Assembly: GCF_000340215.1 (NCBI RefSeq)
Contig: NW_006921539.1
Coordinates: 3,803,118-3,867,117, forward strand
Length of the DNA: 64,000 nucleotides
Source: Pseudocercospora fijiensis CIRAD86
Lineage: Eukaryota > Ascomycota > Dothideomycetes > Mycosphaerellales > Mycosphaerellaceae
Direction of reading: 5' to 3'
Shown here: one piece after another, positions 34,495 through 46,671 of the stretch
Position numbering within the stretch: position 1 is the first letter of the stretch
How the letters are laid out: every line of letters begins with the position of its first letter
Notes under the pieces: model-generated
Told to the model about the DNA's origin: nothing
The model's input: the letters and a program-made list of their open reading frames with translations, nothing else
Database searches by the model: none
Position numbers and translations under genes: made by a program

Positions 34495-37400
34495 GACACT
34501 AATTAGATAAAGATAGCAAAGGAGAATTAAGTTCTTAGGAAGGGGATTAACTTCTAAGACTAGAAGCTTATATTCTAGGCGGCCCTTCTAGAAAAGGACC
34601 TAGTTAGTATAGTATTCTATAGACTTAACTAGGCTAATAAAATAAAACCACCTCTAAAAAGTATATTTATAGGGGACTTAGCCGATTAGCAGTATAGAGA
34701 CATGTTTAGGGACTAGAAGAAGAAAGACATCTAAGCCCTAGGTATACTTATTGCTAGACTCGACCCTGCCCTTAGACTAGACTTCGGTAATATACCCAAG
34801 TTAGCTAAGGATATATACGACTATATTAAGGCTCTATATAAGCCTATTGTAACCGTAGACATATTTAATACTATTAAACTCATTAGGCATATTAGGATGC
34901 CCTTCACTAATCCGAATACCTAGTAGTACTGCGAATCTTTTTAGTAGTAGTTCAACAGATTCTAAACATCGACAGAACAATTTACTAGCTTAGTTACAAT
35001 AACAGAAGCGCCTATAAAGTCATTAGACATTAAGATGCCTAATATGCTTATTAGGATACTGTTCATTTAGGGCCTTTCTAGTTACGAATAGCTTAGATCC
35101 TAGAAGCATAACAATAAGCCTAAAGCTAAGGACTCCTCCCTTAAAGCAATAATAACGTCCCTAAGGAGAGAAAAGCCTCCTAGACAGTTATCTAGCGGCT
35201 TAAAGCTTGTTAGAGGGGCTATTAGCAATAATAACGACTAGTGCACTTAGTACAAGTACAAGCACACTAACGCTAAGTGCTATAAGCAACACCCTAATAT
35301 AGTACTACCTAGTTAGGGAAAGAAAGACAAGAGCAAAGACAAAGATAAAGATAAAGGTAAGAAGGGTAAAGGCAAAGGAAAGGGCAAATCTAGTAGTGCT
35401 ATTAACAATAACAAAGATGAATTAGACTCCTCCTCTAACTCGGAAGATAAGGGAGACTATTAGCTAGACGGCCTTAGTAGGGGCCTAATTAGGGGAGCTA
35501 TTGCAAAGCCGGGACTAGCTATAGCAAGCTCTAAGAACCTAACAGCTAATACAAAAGTTTAGGATATAGGTACATTACTGCACATTATAGGGAATAAGAG
35601 CTGGTTTAGCGATCTTAAGCACCTAACTAAGCCTATTTAGTTCTCCTAAGTAGTAGGAAAATCAAGTGTATTACGATTAGGAACTGTTAATATCTTCCTA
35701 ACCTATAAAGGAAAGAAAACCCTAATTACTCTAACAGACGTCCTCTACTCCCCGAACTCAGATTGTAACCTAATCTTAGCAGAGCGTCTTTAGAAGAAAT
35801 ATAGCATTTACTTAGACAGACCTTTAGGCACTTTAATACTTAAAGGCAAGCTAATTAGAAAGGTTAAGGAAGTATAAGGAGTACTTACCCTTAAAGATGC
35901 TAGAGTCAAAATGCTAGGCTTAGCTTTAAAACCAAACTTAGAATCGAGTTAGAAAGGGCAGCTATTAGCCCTAGCTATCGCTAGACTACGAGCGGATACA
36001 TTGAGATAGCATTAGAGACTTGGCTACGTCGGTAACAAGATCCTAATAGCTACTAAGGAAGCTATTCTAGGCCTAGAAGAAGTTAACATATCTAAACTCG
36101 AGCACTATAAGACCTACAAGCTCTCGAGAGCTTAAAGAGTTATATTAAGAGAACACAGAACTAGACTAGAAAAAGCCCTTAACGAAGTCTATGTTAACCT
36201 TATTAGCGTACAACCATTTGATCTGTTTAGAAACAGGTATATTATAATCCTAACTAATGCTAAAACTAGGCTTAGGTAGGGTCTATTACTTCGAAACAAA
36301 GACAAGGTAACAAGTAGTAACAAGCTAACCAACTGGATAACTAGAATTAAGAGGCAATATAACAAAATCCCTAAGATTATCTTTAGTAATAGCGGGGGAG
36401 AGTTTACTAACAACGATCTAGTACATTTTATAGAGGAAGTTAGCATTAGATAGGATGTATCTATACTATATATACCGGAGTAGAATAGTATTGCAGAGTC
36501 GTTAAACAAGACGATTCTGCTTAAGGCAAGAGCAATAATAATTAACTCTAGCCTACCGATATACTACTAGTGCTTTGTAGTAATACATTCGATTTACCTA
36601 ACTAATAGACTAGTGAACTTAAGAACTAAGGAAGTTCCACTTAAGGCTTTCGAATTAGACTTGAATATCGGTAGCATAGATATTGACCTGTCTAAGACGA
36701 GACGATTTAGCTATAAGGCATTCAAATACCTCGAATCCGGGGTTGAACGACTTAACTCCTAGAAATTTGTACTAAGAGCTTTCGTTTACTAGTTTATTAG
36801 ATTCTAAGAAAATTCATTAACAAACTATCTGCTTTAGAACCCGTACTAGAAGGATAGCGTATAGTAGTATAACATTAGATTCTCTCTATACGTTACCTTT
36901 AACGAGGACTTTGTCTATAAAGACAATTTCACTAAGCTTCTAAGTACCCTTTAAGCTTAGGGGGAGTATTTAAGACTAGCTGTCCCTTAGGAGACTATTT
37001 AGGTACTTGAAACCTAGTCTAACCTCTTATTTAAGTTAGGAATCCTAGCACTATTCCCTAGTAATGACTAAACACCTTAGTACTCTTTAGAACCTTAGGG
37101 GGAGCTATTTAGAGGTAGTATCCCTTAGCCTTAGCAGGCTTATAATTAGGAAGATTAGGAAGACTCCCTTATAGCTTAGGGGGAGCAAGGTACACTTAAG
37201 CAAGGAACACTACCTTAGCTAACACCTACAGCTAATAAGCTAATACTCCAAAATTACTAACTAGAACTACTAGTTGCCTAGCAGGAAGCTACTCCTAAGA
37301 AAGATTAGCACACTTAAGAAATAGATACTGCTAAACTAGAAGACACCCTAATCACTCCCTTCTAAGTCCCTAAGACTACTAGCAAGAGAAAGAGGGCTCC

Positions 37401-39050
37401 TAACCTACCTTAACTAAACCCTCCTTAAGCCGAAGTACGACTTAGGTCTAGCAGAGCCGTAGCTAAGTATAACTATAGCAAGATCACTAAGATTGCTATA
37501 GCTGCTACTATAAAAGATACTTAGAAGCTAGCTAACCTAATAACCCTAGCTAAAGCCCTAAAAAGGCCTAACTAGGATAAATAGAGAAAAGCCGTTACAA
37601 AAGAGATAAGGTCTCTTAAAAAGTCTAGTACAATCGAGTGGATTCTAGCCGAATCCCTACTAAAAGGCAGAATACCTCTAACAGGAAAATGGGTTTTCAA
37701 GATCAAATACCTGCTAGACGGCTCTATTAATAAATATAAGGCAAGATAGACAGCTAGAGGCTTTATATAGAAGCAAGGTCTTAACTATATCAACACCTAT
37801 ACTCCTATACTAAGAGCAGCTACTGCTAGACTTGTCCTTAGGCTTTTAGTAAACAAAAACTAGAAGCGAAGACAGGTTGATATCGAGACTGCTTTCTTAA
37901 ATCCCCCTCTAGATAAAGAGATTTTTATTAGACCCCTAGAAGGCGCGCACCTGTTTAAGAAGCACCCTCTAAAGTAGATTATCCGTATTAGAAAAGGATT
38001 GTATAGCCTTAAGCAGGCTGCTAATCTCTAGCACTATAATGCTTTAGACACTCTTCGTTAACTTAGCCTAAGTAGGACAAAGAGTAACTGTTACCTATAG
38101 TAAGATAATAGTATTCTTGTCCTCCTTTATATAGATAACTTCTAAATCTTTAGAACCTCTAAGGCAAAGATCGATGCTCTAATTAAAGGTCTTCGTAAGA
38201 AGTATACAATTAAGATTATTACGTCCAACCTATTTCTAGGCCTTTATCTAAAGGAAGACAAGGAGGGAAACCTTACTATCTCCTAGATACACTATACTAA
38301 AGAGAAGCTTCAGAAGCATAGCTTAGACTAGTACAAGCCAATAAAGCATCTACTTAAGAAGCTTTACGAGCCTCTTATAATCCCCTATAACCGTTAGGAC
38401 TACTAGCTGTTTAATACTATAATTAGTGAAATGCAGTTTCTAGCTAACTAGACTAGACCAGACATTAGCTATACCGTTAACTACCTTGCTAGGTTCCTTT
38501 AGAATCCCGGACCTAAGCATGTTATAGCTGCTAAACATCTCTAGAGGTACATTGCTAGTATAGTTAATAAAGGACTTATCTTTAGAAAGAAGAAAACTTT
38601 GGAATTTCAGGCATACTCTAACGCAGACTTTGCTAGTAACCCTTTATTATTAAGATCAATATTAGGCGCCCTTATGCTTCTTAATAATACTCCAATTATA
38701 TAGAGATTACAGCTCTAGAAGGAAGTCGTACTCTCTAGCACTAAAGCAGAGTATATTGCTCTAATAGAAGCATATAGAGAAATCTGCTAGCTCCGAAATT
38801 TGATGACTAAGCTTCAACTACTTACTAGGGAAGAAGTCAATAGGATTTACGTCTAGGTAGACAACTAGTTAGCTATTTCCCTTGTTAAGGACTATATAAA
38901 TTCTAAGAGGTCGAGGTACGTTTCCCTTAGGAACTACTACTATAAAGAACAGTATACCTAGGGAAAGATTAGTATCGAATTCGTTACTACTAACAAATAG
39001 CTAGCGGACTGTTTCACTAAGCCTAAATCTCTAAACAAAATTCTCTAATA
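34495..39050 (+). pseudogene. Degraded Gag-Pol of copia element 2
   Basis: Gag spans about 34495-35350 with a damaged zinc knuckle near 35237-35275 and a following Lys/Asp-rich tail (KDKDKDKGKKGKGKGKGK). Next come a protease remnant near 35565-35960, integrase with the GGEF core segment near 36393 and further core near 36480-36700, then reverse transcriptase 37600-38300 with KWVFKIKY, VDIETAFLN, GLYSLKQA and YIDN near 38120. RNase H spans 38600-39030 with SNADFA, SSTKAEYIAL and the C-terminal CFTKP. Stops are TAG/TAA. This family is clearly different from element 1. Confidence 0.88.
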
Positions 39051-39769
39051 ATATAGCGTCTCTAGGACAAACTCCTAAGTTACTCCTTTAGAAAGAAAAA
39101 TCTTATTTGTAGGATTAGAAAATAAGCTTTATATACTTATTGAATTTCATTCTAATTTCTAGAAACAGCCTAGCTGCACTATATAGTCTGAGCTGCAAAA
39201 TTTCTTTTATAACAACATTGAGACTAAGTAGGAAGAAATACCCTAGCCCTTAAGAGTTAGAAACTCTCTAATACTGTAAGGCTTTTACTAATCTAGACTG
39301 CCTAGCCTATTTTAAAATCGAAAACACACATTACAGCTCTCTATCTACTAGAAAAAACCGAATCTCCCTAATTAGCTACCTATCTTAGTATCACTGTCTT
39401 TGTAATCAGAGAAACCCCTCTAAGGACTACTAGAATTACGAGTCGAGCTAGGACTAGTAGACAACCTAGAATCTAGACTACGACTACGTCCCTAAGCAGC
39501 AGCCTAGGTATAAGCATTTGCTTGCTATAGTAGCAAATTTGCTACTGCCTAGGCGCCCTAAGGAGTACTCTAATCGATGCTAGACGGGACTAGTATATGT
39601 AGACGACGCTAATTAGTGCCTACTCTACTCCCCGGATTACGAGGCGGCAGAGGTACTATAGGCGTCTAACGATTCGTATTAGAGCGTAGCCGAGAGACGT
39701 AACCTAATAAAAGGATTAGTGTTTTTGCTTTAAAAAATGCATAAGACTAGATTCAACTTACTAGAGAAC

Positions 39770-40165
39770 TCGTATTAACTATAATAATTTAGGCTAGTAC
39801 AGTTAGTGCAAGCGCCCTTTAGGAAAGCGATATCCTAACCGTTGATTCGATAACTTAGAGTTATATACTCTAAGTACGGACCCTTTAACTGCTTATAAGG
39901 ACCGCACTAGCTATTACCAGTATATATGCGTCTAGCAGTAGCCGCATATATAAGCGCGGTAGGCAAGTAGTTAATATTCGATTTTAAGCCTAAATTGAAT
40001 GCCTTAGCCGCCTTACGCAGACGCGGAGGCATACTTAGAAACAGCCGAGCATTATCCTAGCTCGTAATAAAATGCCTAATATCAACGTTGCGTAGCTAAG
40101 GCGGAGTCTGCTCCGGACTAATATTGGTTAAGTACTAGATAATTCTCTAGAGAATCGCGATAGTT
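39770..40165 (-). pseudogene. Antisense zinc-binding-like ORF (DUF3716-type?) in element 2
   Basis: Reading the minus strand from about 40160 to 39780 gives a long frame broken only at TAG-type codons. It contains SPEQTPP, LRNVDIRHFITS, LSMPPRLRKAAKAFNLG and then a C-rich end with CGPYKQLKGPY and GACTNC. The spacing CGP(F/Y) ... GACxNC resembles the fungal repetitive domain I know as DUF3716, which binds metal through paired cysteines; this naming is from memory and tentative. It lies between RNase H and the 3' LTR, opposite to Gag-Pol. It may be a captured host-type gene or an accessory antisense ORF of the element. Confidence 0.45.
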
Positions 40166-40738
40166 AACTAAACTTCCTTAAGGACTACGCCTAGTTAGCA
40201 AATTGTTAGAAAAGGGGAACCTCTAATAGCAATACTTACTAGTCTCTATAAGCTAGAGCTTATTATAACGCGAAGGGTGCCGATTCTTGTTTAGATCGTT
40301 ACTACCGCCGCCGCTGCTACTACTACCTATACTACTCGCTATACTCCCTAGGCTAGGGTAAAGAATTATCGCTATAATAAAGTCTCGGCTAGCTGTTAGA
40401 CTTGAAAGGTCTTAGTAAGAATTTGAATTCTAGTAGAGGCTACTAGTACTTAGGGGATTACTAAAGAGTAGATTGTAAAAGCTTAAGTTATCTAGTTAAG
40501 TTCAAGTATCTTTTATAGGCGCCTACTAACCCTACAATCACGACTAAGGATATTACTCTAAAGCAAACTAATTAGTAAACAATGTAATATAAGCACGTAT
40601 AAGTAGTATAGTATATAAAGCTATATATAAAGCAGATATAGTCTAACATCTAAAGGCAGTTAGAAGATAAAGTAAAGCTCTGAGCCTAGATTTAGAGTAT
40701 CTAATCTAAATAGCATATTATCTCTACCTAAGGGGGAG

Positions 40739-40920
40739 TATTGTAGTTCAGTTAGGTAATATACTAGTCAGCTAATACCATTAGCTAACCTATGCTAAGA
40801 GGAAGGACACATAATAGGTATATTAACTGCAGTTTCTATAGCAGGCTCCTAATCCTTCTTAGTACAGTTATATAGTTGTCAATCCGATGATTAGTTGTAT
40901 CCCTAGCACGATTCACAACA
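40739..40920 (+). repeat. 3' LTR of copia element 2
   Basis: 182 bp. The inner (left) half is RIPped (TATTGTAGTTCAGTTAGG for TGTTGTGGTTCAGTCAGG). The outer end keeps GTTGTCAATCCGATG and CACAACA. Confidence 0.92.
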
Positions 40921-41102
40921 AGCTGCCGCTCGGCTGGGCACAAGGCTTTCACGATCACTATTGGCCTCAAAGGCCGGCCTCGAAGCGACGACAACGTCTC
41001 CAAAGGAGCGCTCCTCAACCCAATCAAACGACCAACCGACACATGAAAGAGTTGAATCTATAGGAGAGCGAAACACCGCTACCCGCGTTGGACTGGGAGC
41101 GC

Positions 41103-41528
41103 ATGGCTTCCCAAGCTAATGCCGAACCTGCTCGTGCTGAACCGCGATATCTTCCCGCGGACGGTGCGATTCCTGCGCCAGCTATCCTTCCTCCTCAGCA
41201 AGCCATAAGCACCCATTCCGACACCACTCTTGCCAAGAAAATTTTAGACTTGATGCAGAACAACCGAAAACGTAGTCATGCTGAGGTGAAACCACTTTGC
41301 GCAATCGAGGAAGGCGACGAATCCGAAGCGGAAGAATCGCGCACCAAGAAGGTAAAGCACTCTGCAGCCCAGGCAAATGTTCGTGTTCCTCGGAGGGAGG
41401 GGTCAGCTGGAATGCAAAGCGAAGGTGCCATGCTCAATACCAGCCAGGGCGATGATGATGCTGACTGGGAGGATGTTGACGACGATGATGCTAACGAGCC
41501 TGAGACTGAAAATTCTGGAGGTGTTTGA
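41103..41528 (+). CDS. Hypothetical acidic, probably nuclear protein
   Basis: A single open frame of 141 codons from the ATG at 41103. The N-terminal half is Ala/Pro-rich. A possible nuclear localisation region contains NRKRSH and TKKVKH around residues 58-89. The C-terminus is very acidic (DDDADWEDVDDDDANEPE). Such low-complexity proteins are common in fungi and often lack assigned roles. It starts about 180 bp after copia element 2, so its promoter may have been altered by the insertion. No family was recognised, and an additional exon downstream cannot be excluded. Confidence 0.5.
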   Translation: MASQANAEPARAEPRYLPADGAIPAPAILPPQQAISTHSDTTLAKKILDLMQNNRKRSHAEVKPLCAIEEGDESEAEESRTKKVKHSAAQANVRVPRREGSAGMQSEGAMLNTSQGDDDADWEDVDDDDANEPETENSGGV

Positions 41529-41935
41529 AAGTATCCTGGTGGCAAGAAGGATCGCCTCGTCTTCGTCAGATAGTATCTACACTCTTTGTGCGGTTGTGGT
41601 AGGCTAGGTCATCGATTTGTCTTGCTCCCCTCAGTTCTCGTCCTCTCGAAGAGACTAATTCATTGTTAAGAGAAGCAGGTGTCTCATGGTTTCTAGCCAA
41701 CTGTGCTGCCATGATCCTGCAGGCCGAGCCGAGCGTGCTCTATGAAGCTCTTGCAAGCCTTTCTCTATCTTGCTCAGTCTGAACATCATCGCGCTTGACT
41801 TGCGTAGGTGTACGCACGGACCTATTAGCGAATCAATGGTTTCTAGGTGAATAGGAAGTCAGTGTAAGTGCCATTTTCGAATACAAAACTTTGCCTGCCC
41901 GACTCTAGCACGCAGCGAAGGACTGCGACGTCTGC

Positions 41936-42170
41936 ATGCTTCACTCAGCATCAGCAAGCTCCCTGCGCAGCTCAACGGATTTCCTTCTTGATTTGCCGCG
42001 CGAGCTGAGAGACCACATCTACGGGCGATGCGTGGAGCGTTGCGATGGCTTCCAAGTGTTTCGCGATTTGCGAAATGTCAGGGAGATGCCGGTGTCGGTG
42101 TAGCATCGACTCCAGGACCGCGCCTGATTTGCAATCGATTGCCGCAAGTGTATGGAGGAAGTTGAGCGTG
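41936..42170 (+). pseudogene. Fragment of a 2EXR/F-box-like protein gene
   Basis: From the ATG at 41936 the frame reads a Ser-rich start and then FLLDLPRELRDHIYGRCVE, the hallmark beginning of the large fungal 2EXR/F-box-like family, and stops at 42103. The family's next conserved part (a CRKCMEEVERDR-like stretch) appears downstream in another frame near 42130-42170. The normal members are several hundred residues long, so this is a truncated and shifted relic. Confidence 0.45.
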
Positions 42171-43813
42171 ATCGAGTTGAGTTCAGCAAAGAGTTATTAT
42201 TATGATAAAGAGTCTGGATACAACTCCCGAATACGAACCGCCATGGGACTTGAACCTGCTTCCTGGCTCTTGAAGAGAGTAACTAAGTTGAATATTGACT
42301 ATTTCTCCGACAACCTCAAGAGCTCAGGCATGTTCGCATTACAGACTCTGAAAGGCGGGCAAACAGGTTTAAAGAGCAACAGCGGCCACCCAATTTAAGA
42401 GAGAGAGACTGTTTATTATTACATGCGCTTGGCGTTGTATGGCAGATTCGCATCATCGTGCATGTTGACTTGTCGAGCTCCAGCACGGCTGGCTATCAGC
42501 GGCAGAAGGGGTAAGGCTTTGCCACGCGTCGCCGTCCTTCTGTTCACATCCTTTCCCACTCTTGTTCACACATTCAAGTAGTGGTAATACTGACCTCCAT
42601 TCCAGAAACAGAGAATGTTCAGCGATGTGGTGTTGTACACGCCGTAGCTCGAAGTACGTCTTTGAGGCTCTTTCCGACTTTCTCGAAATCTATTTTCGGG
42701 AACTTCTGGCTGGTGCCAGACGCGCACGTCGACCATTCTATAACCACTGATGGGGCAATTGCTTTCATACAGAGCAACCTATCTATTAGAGGAGCTTTCA
42801 TCGTAACTCAATGCAGCTCCAGGATACCCAAGGAGGACATGCCATAGTCAGACCAAAACAGCAACATGTCGATGATCTTCCAACACGGTGGCGCGTGATG
42901 TGATAGATAAAGTTGAGGCTCCGCCCATCCACAAGCACAAGCTGTTCTAACTTCTACGTTGCCCTGGTCGTCTTTGTCCTGTCGGCTTCTTTCCAGAGCA
43001 TTATTGTTGCAGCATTCTCATCTGTGTTGTAGGAGCCGGCCTGATCCGATCCATCTATCCGTGGATAGGCCTGCATTTTGCCTGTGGGAGCACTGCTGCA
43101 GAGCTCTGCGAGGTGACTTTCAGCACAGGATGAACTCGCTATGCAAGCGGTGAGCGCGGAGTTCAGGCGTGCAGCGAAGTCAAGTGGCCTTGCCCACTGC
43201 ATGATATTCTATTTAGGAGGACTGGTCACTGCAGTCTGCTTGGCATCAGGGGACAAAGCTGCGGATTATTATTGTGCACACGTGCGTCAGCAAACCAACC
43301 AACCCAACAGAACGGGCAGTGAAGGGGGAGAGGGGGTGACGGGGAGAGGGTGAGGTCAGTTAAGGTTAAGTCGCCTAAACAGCACGTCGCTCCTCGGACC
43401 TCCTAATTTTAGACGCCCAGCCATCTCGACTTCGAACTTCGCGTCATCTAAAGATCGTGCGCCGCGCCGAGAGCACGACAGCACGGCAGCGCGTATACCG
43501 TCAGCACACCTCCGCTCTAACACGAGCAAGCCCCGACGCTGCGGCGCATGCCACGCGCGCTGAGTACAGCATTACAGCATTCACAGAACGTGCTGCCGTT
43601 CAGCCTCGCCTCCCCTCGCGTCTCGCATTGCATCGCCGGTCGGCGGACAGCGCCAGCGCCAGCGCCAGCGCCAGCGCCAGTTCCATCCCAGCACCCAGGC
43701 CCCAGGCCTCGCGGATAGTAATCGTCACCAAAACGGCCATCTGCTAGTACCGTCCCGTCCACTCTATGCGCAGCGCCTGGTAGCAAACGCCCGCCCATAT
43801 CCAATTGCACACC
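42171..43813. other. Long intergenic region upstream of the MADS-box gene
   Basis: About 1.6 kb without a supportable gene; open frames here are short and lack signatures. It contains a hexamer repeat (AGCGCC, 4-5 copies, 43651-43680) and a TC/CA-rich leader immediately before the MADS-box start. It is presumably the extended promoter and 5' leader of that gene. Confidence 0.5.
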
Positions 43814-45751
43814 ATGGGACGCCGTAAGATCGAGATTAAGCCGAGTAAGTCCACGCACTCACGCACCTCCCACACCCTCCCCCTCCCACCACAAGACACC
43901 CCTCTGACAATGCTTGCCGCCTAGTCCGCGACGATCGCAACCGCAGCGTCACCTTCCTCAAGCGCAAAGGCGGTCTGTTCAAGAAGGCCCACGAGCTCTC
44001 CGTGCTCTGCTCCGTCGATGTCGCCGTCATTATTTTCGGGCACAACAAGAAGCTCTACGAGTACTCGTCCTCCGATATCAACGAGATTGTCGGCAGGTTC
44101 CAATATGTAGGCATTGCCATGCACGAGAATGGGCAGGAAAGCATATGCTAATCGCATGCAGTATGGCGGCGCGCACGAGCACAAGGGACCTCAGGACTTC
44201 GCAGACAAGGGCGGAGGAGGCGATGACGATGACGATGAAGACGGCGGAGACGATGTGGGTGGAGAAGAGCATCGAGGGACACCGCAGCCCGATCACGCGA
44301 TGATGGGACACCCACAACCCGGCATGGCAAATCACCCTGGCTTTCAACATGTACGCCACGGAACACCTCACGCCTCGCCGCCCATGCACAATGGCCAGAT
44401 GCCGCAATTTCAGCGCGGTCCATCGCCTCTCCCGCCAGGAATGTCAAGACCGTCTTCGAGAAACGCACAACATCCAGCACAGCAGCATATCCGCCGAACC
44501 AGCTCTAACCTAGTACCTCAAGCTCAGCAACAGCCTAGCTATGCCTACGCCCCCAATCCGCCCTTCTACAACCCACAAGCAGCTGCTCAGATGCAACAGC
44601 AACGGCCACCACCTCCAGGAGCACCACCGCCACCGGGATACGCTCAACCATACCCTCCACAAGCCGCCCCACATCAGCAGATCCAGCAGGCCTACATGCA
44701 AGACCAGCGACGCTCATCCATGCCACCCAGCTATCCTCCACAGCCGCCGCCTCTGCCCAACATGCAACGGCATCCATCTCAAGAGCATCTGCAACCACCT
44801 GGTCAACCTCAACCACATCAATCGCCGAATCTTCAGCAAGCACGTCCATCGTCATCCCCGCAACCGCCGCAACACCCGTTTGCAAGCCCTCACATGCCGC
44901 AGCCGAAACCGTTACCAGCACATGCCAAGTCTCATAGCATATTCACGCCAATTGACGATAGTAGATCAATGTTGGCGCAGCATTGGGGACAAAGTCATGC
45001 AGAAGCGCCACGCTCGGATCCTCTTATCAAGGTTGAAGATGGAGAGCCAAGATCTGCTTCCATAGATGTTGCAGCATTGCAGAGGCAAAATGGCACTCCG
45101 ACGAATGGTCTCTCGCCACGTCCGCCTCCATCAGTACCGCCGCCAGCTTCAGCAGCGAAATCACCACCGCCTCCACAGCGAACGGCCAGCACGCCGAGTA
45201 TCCCAGCACCTCAGCGCTCTGCAAGTCAATCGAAGCCTAAACTAAAAGTGCAGATCCCTAGCGAGCAGTCTGGAGATGAGGCAGCTACAGCGGAGTCTGG
45301 CCAAGGGGACGAATCGAGTGCGCCAACTGGGAATACTGGAAGTGGAAGCGGCAGTCAGCAAGGCCCCTCTCACGGTGTCGTCCTCCCTCCGCCATCTCCT
45401 AGCGCATCGGCACTATTATCAGCTGGAGCCCAAGGACCGCCGAATCCCTTCGCCAGACCCGCACCACCCATGAGCACGAATCCACACGCCGCGAATCGAG
45501 AGGTCAATAGCAACATCGAGACACCGATATCAGCATTACCCAGTAGGTTCATGAGTGATAATCTACTGCCTTCGCCGTCGACGTTCTATCCGGAATGGGG
45601 TTTTGGAAGGACTGGTGATAGTAACATGTTGCCCTCTCCCCTGAACTTCCAGACGCCTGTCGCGCCCAACGGGTCAGGTTGGCGAGATGAGGAGCGGAAA
45701 CGTGGTGCCGACGAGCAGGAAGGCGGCGATCCCAAGAGGACTAAAACATAG
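43814..45751 (+). CDS. rlmA: MADS-box transcription factor, MEF2-type (RlmA/Rlm1-like)
   Basis: Three exons, 43814-43844, 43925-44106 and 44162-45751, give 600 residues. Both introns fit GT-AG. Residues 1-60 are a canonical MADS domain ([10 protein letters not shown], then [35 protein letters not shown]), followed by the MEF2-type extension. The remainder is Pro/Gln-rich low complexity with an acidic patch, typical of activation regions. The C-terminal part keeps [23 protein letters not shown] blocks. Rlm1/RlmA is the nuclear effector of the cell-wall-integrity MAP kinase pathway and activates wall-biosynthesis genes. Length matches Aspergillus RlmA. It is unaffected by the nearby repeats. 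Confidence 0.92.
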
Positions 45752-45868
45752 ACGATGCAGCGTTTTGCGGGATACGATGTTCGGGACTTACATGAAGGCA
45801 CGTCTGGATTCAATAGCGAGCTGCACCAGGGAAATTTGGGAGGCGAGGCCATTTCATTTGCAAGACTA

Positions 45869-45909
<41 letters not shown>

Positions 45910-46671
45910 TTTGTTTGTGTGTGTATGAGTGTGTGTTGAAACCATCACAACAGTGTTAGGGAGGGATAGGTTGTTTGAAGTTTTTTTTTCGCCCAACTGA
46001 AAACATCATTTGCAGGAGTTTCAAAAGGGATGGGATGGGATGGAGATTTTGTGGCATATAGATAGAAATATCTGATCAGAAGAAGCCCGAAGAAGAAAAA
46101 TTCCTATTTATAGCTAAGTTACGCATCGTATCGTATCGTATCGCCTAGTTAGAGAAGGAAAGCTAGAGTCTAGAGTCTGAACATGTCGTTCATCTAATTA
46201 CCGAAATATTTCCGCGTCCCCGAGATATTTCCGTTCGGTAGCACTTTAATATACTCCCGCTTTAACATTCTTCGTACGAAATAGGAAGGAAATCTATGAG
46301 AAGCACGCGGTACAAGCACTCAAGATCTTGTCTATCCCTATATATGTCTCGAGAGGGCGCAGATATTCGTGCTCTCCCAGATTCATGCCACTCGCGACAG
46401 GTCTCGTACTGTAAATACCTGGACGGTGAGGGTCAATGCATGTATCCAGACTACCAGTCACTATTCGCGTGCACACTTTTGCGCGCTCGAGCTGACCTCA
46501 CCGCAAGAGCGCAGCATGTGACGCTCTAGACCGACGAAAATGGCATTTGGTACGCCGTTGCGATGCCACAACAACGAACCGACAACTTGATATCGTCCGG
46601 ATCAACACTCAAAAGGCTGGCATTGCGCAACAATTTCTCCGACCGCAAACTCTCCTCACAACCGCCCTGCA
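45752..46671. other. Intergenic region with GT microsatellite
   Basis: 3' side of the MADS-box gene and upstream region of the tandem-UBL gene. It contains the GT run (separate entry) and four TATCG repeats near 46127-46143. No gene was found. Confidence 0.6.
45871..45936. repeat. (GT)n microsatellite
   Basis: About 18 uninterrupted GT units, then GTTT variants and further GT units. It lies about 120 bp after the MADS-box stop, in the probable 3' UTR. Confidence 0.95.

Larger units (their letters stand above)
34115..40925 (+). mobile_element. Ty1/copia LTR retrotransposon 2 (RIP-inactivated, 6.8 kb)
   Basis: LTRs at 34120-34302 and 40739-40920 begin TGTTGTG and end CACAACA (RIPped to TATAATA in the left copy), so they have TG...CA ends with a 7-bp inverted terminus. 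An exact 5-bp target duplication AGCTG lies at 34115-34119 and 40921-40925. A PBS follows the left LTR and a purine tract AAGGGGGAG precedes the right LTR. The interior carries Gag, protease, integrase, RT and RNase H up to about 39050, then about 1.7 kb of extra sequence with an antisense reading frame. All frames are broken by TAG/TAA. Confidence 0.94.
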
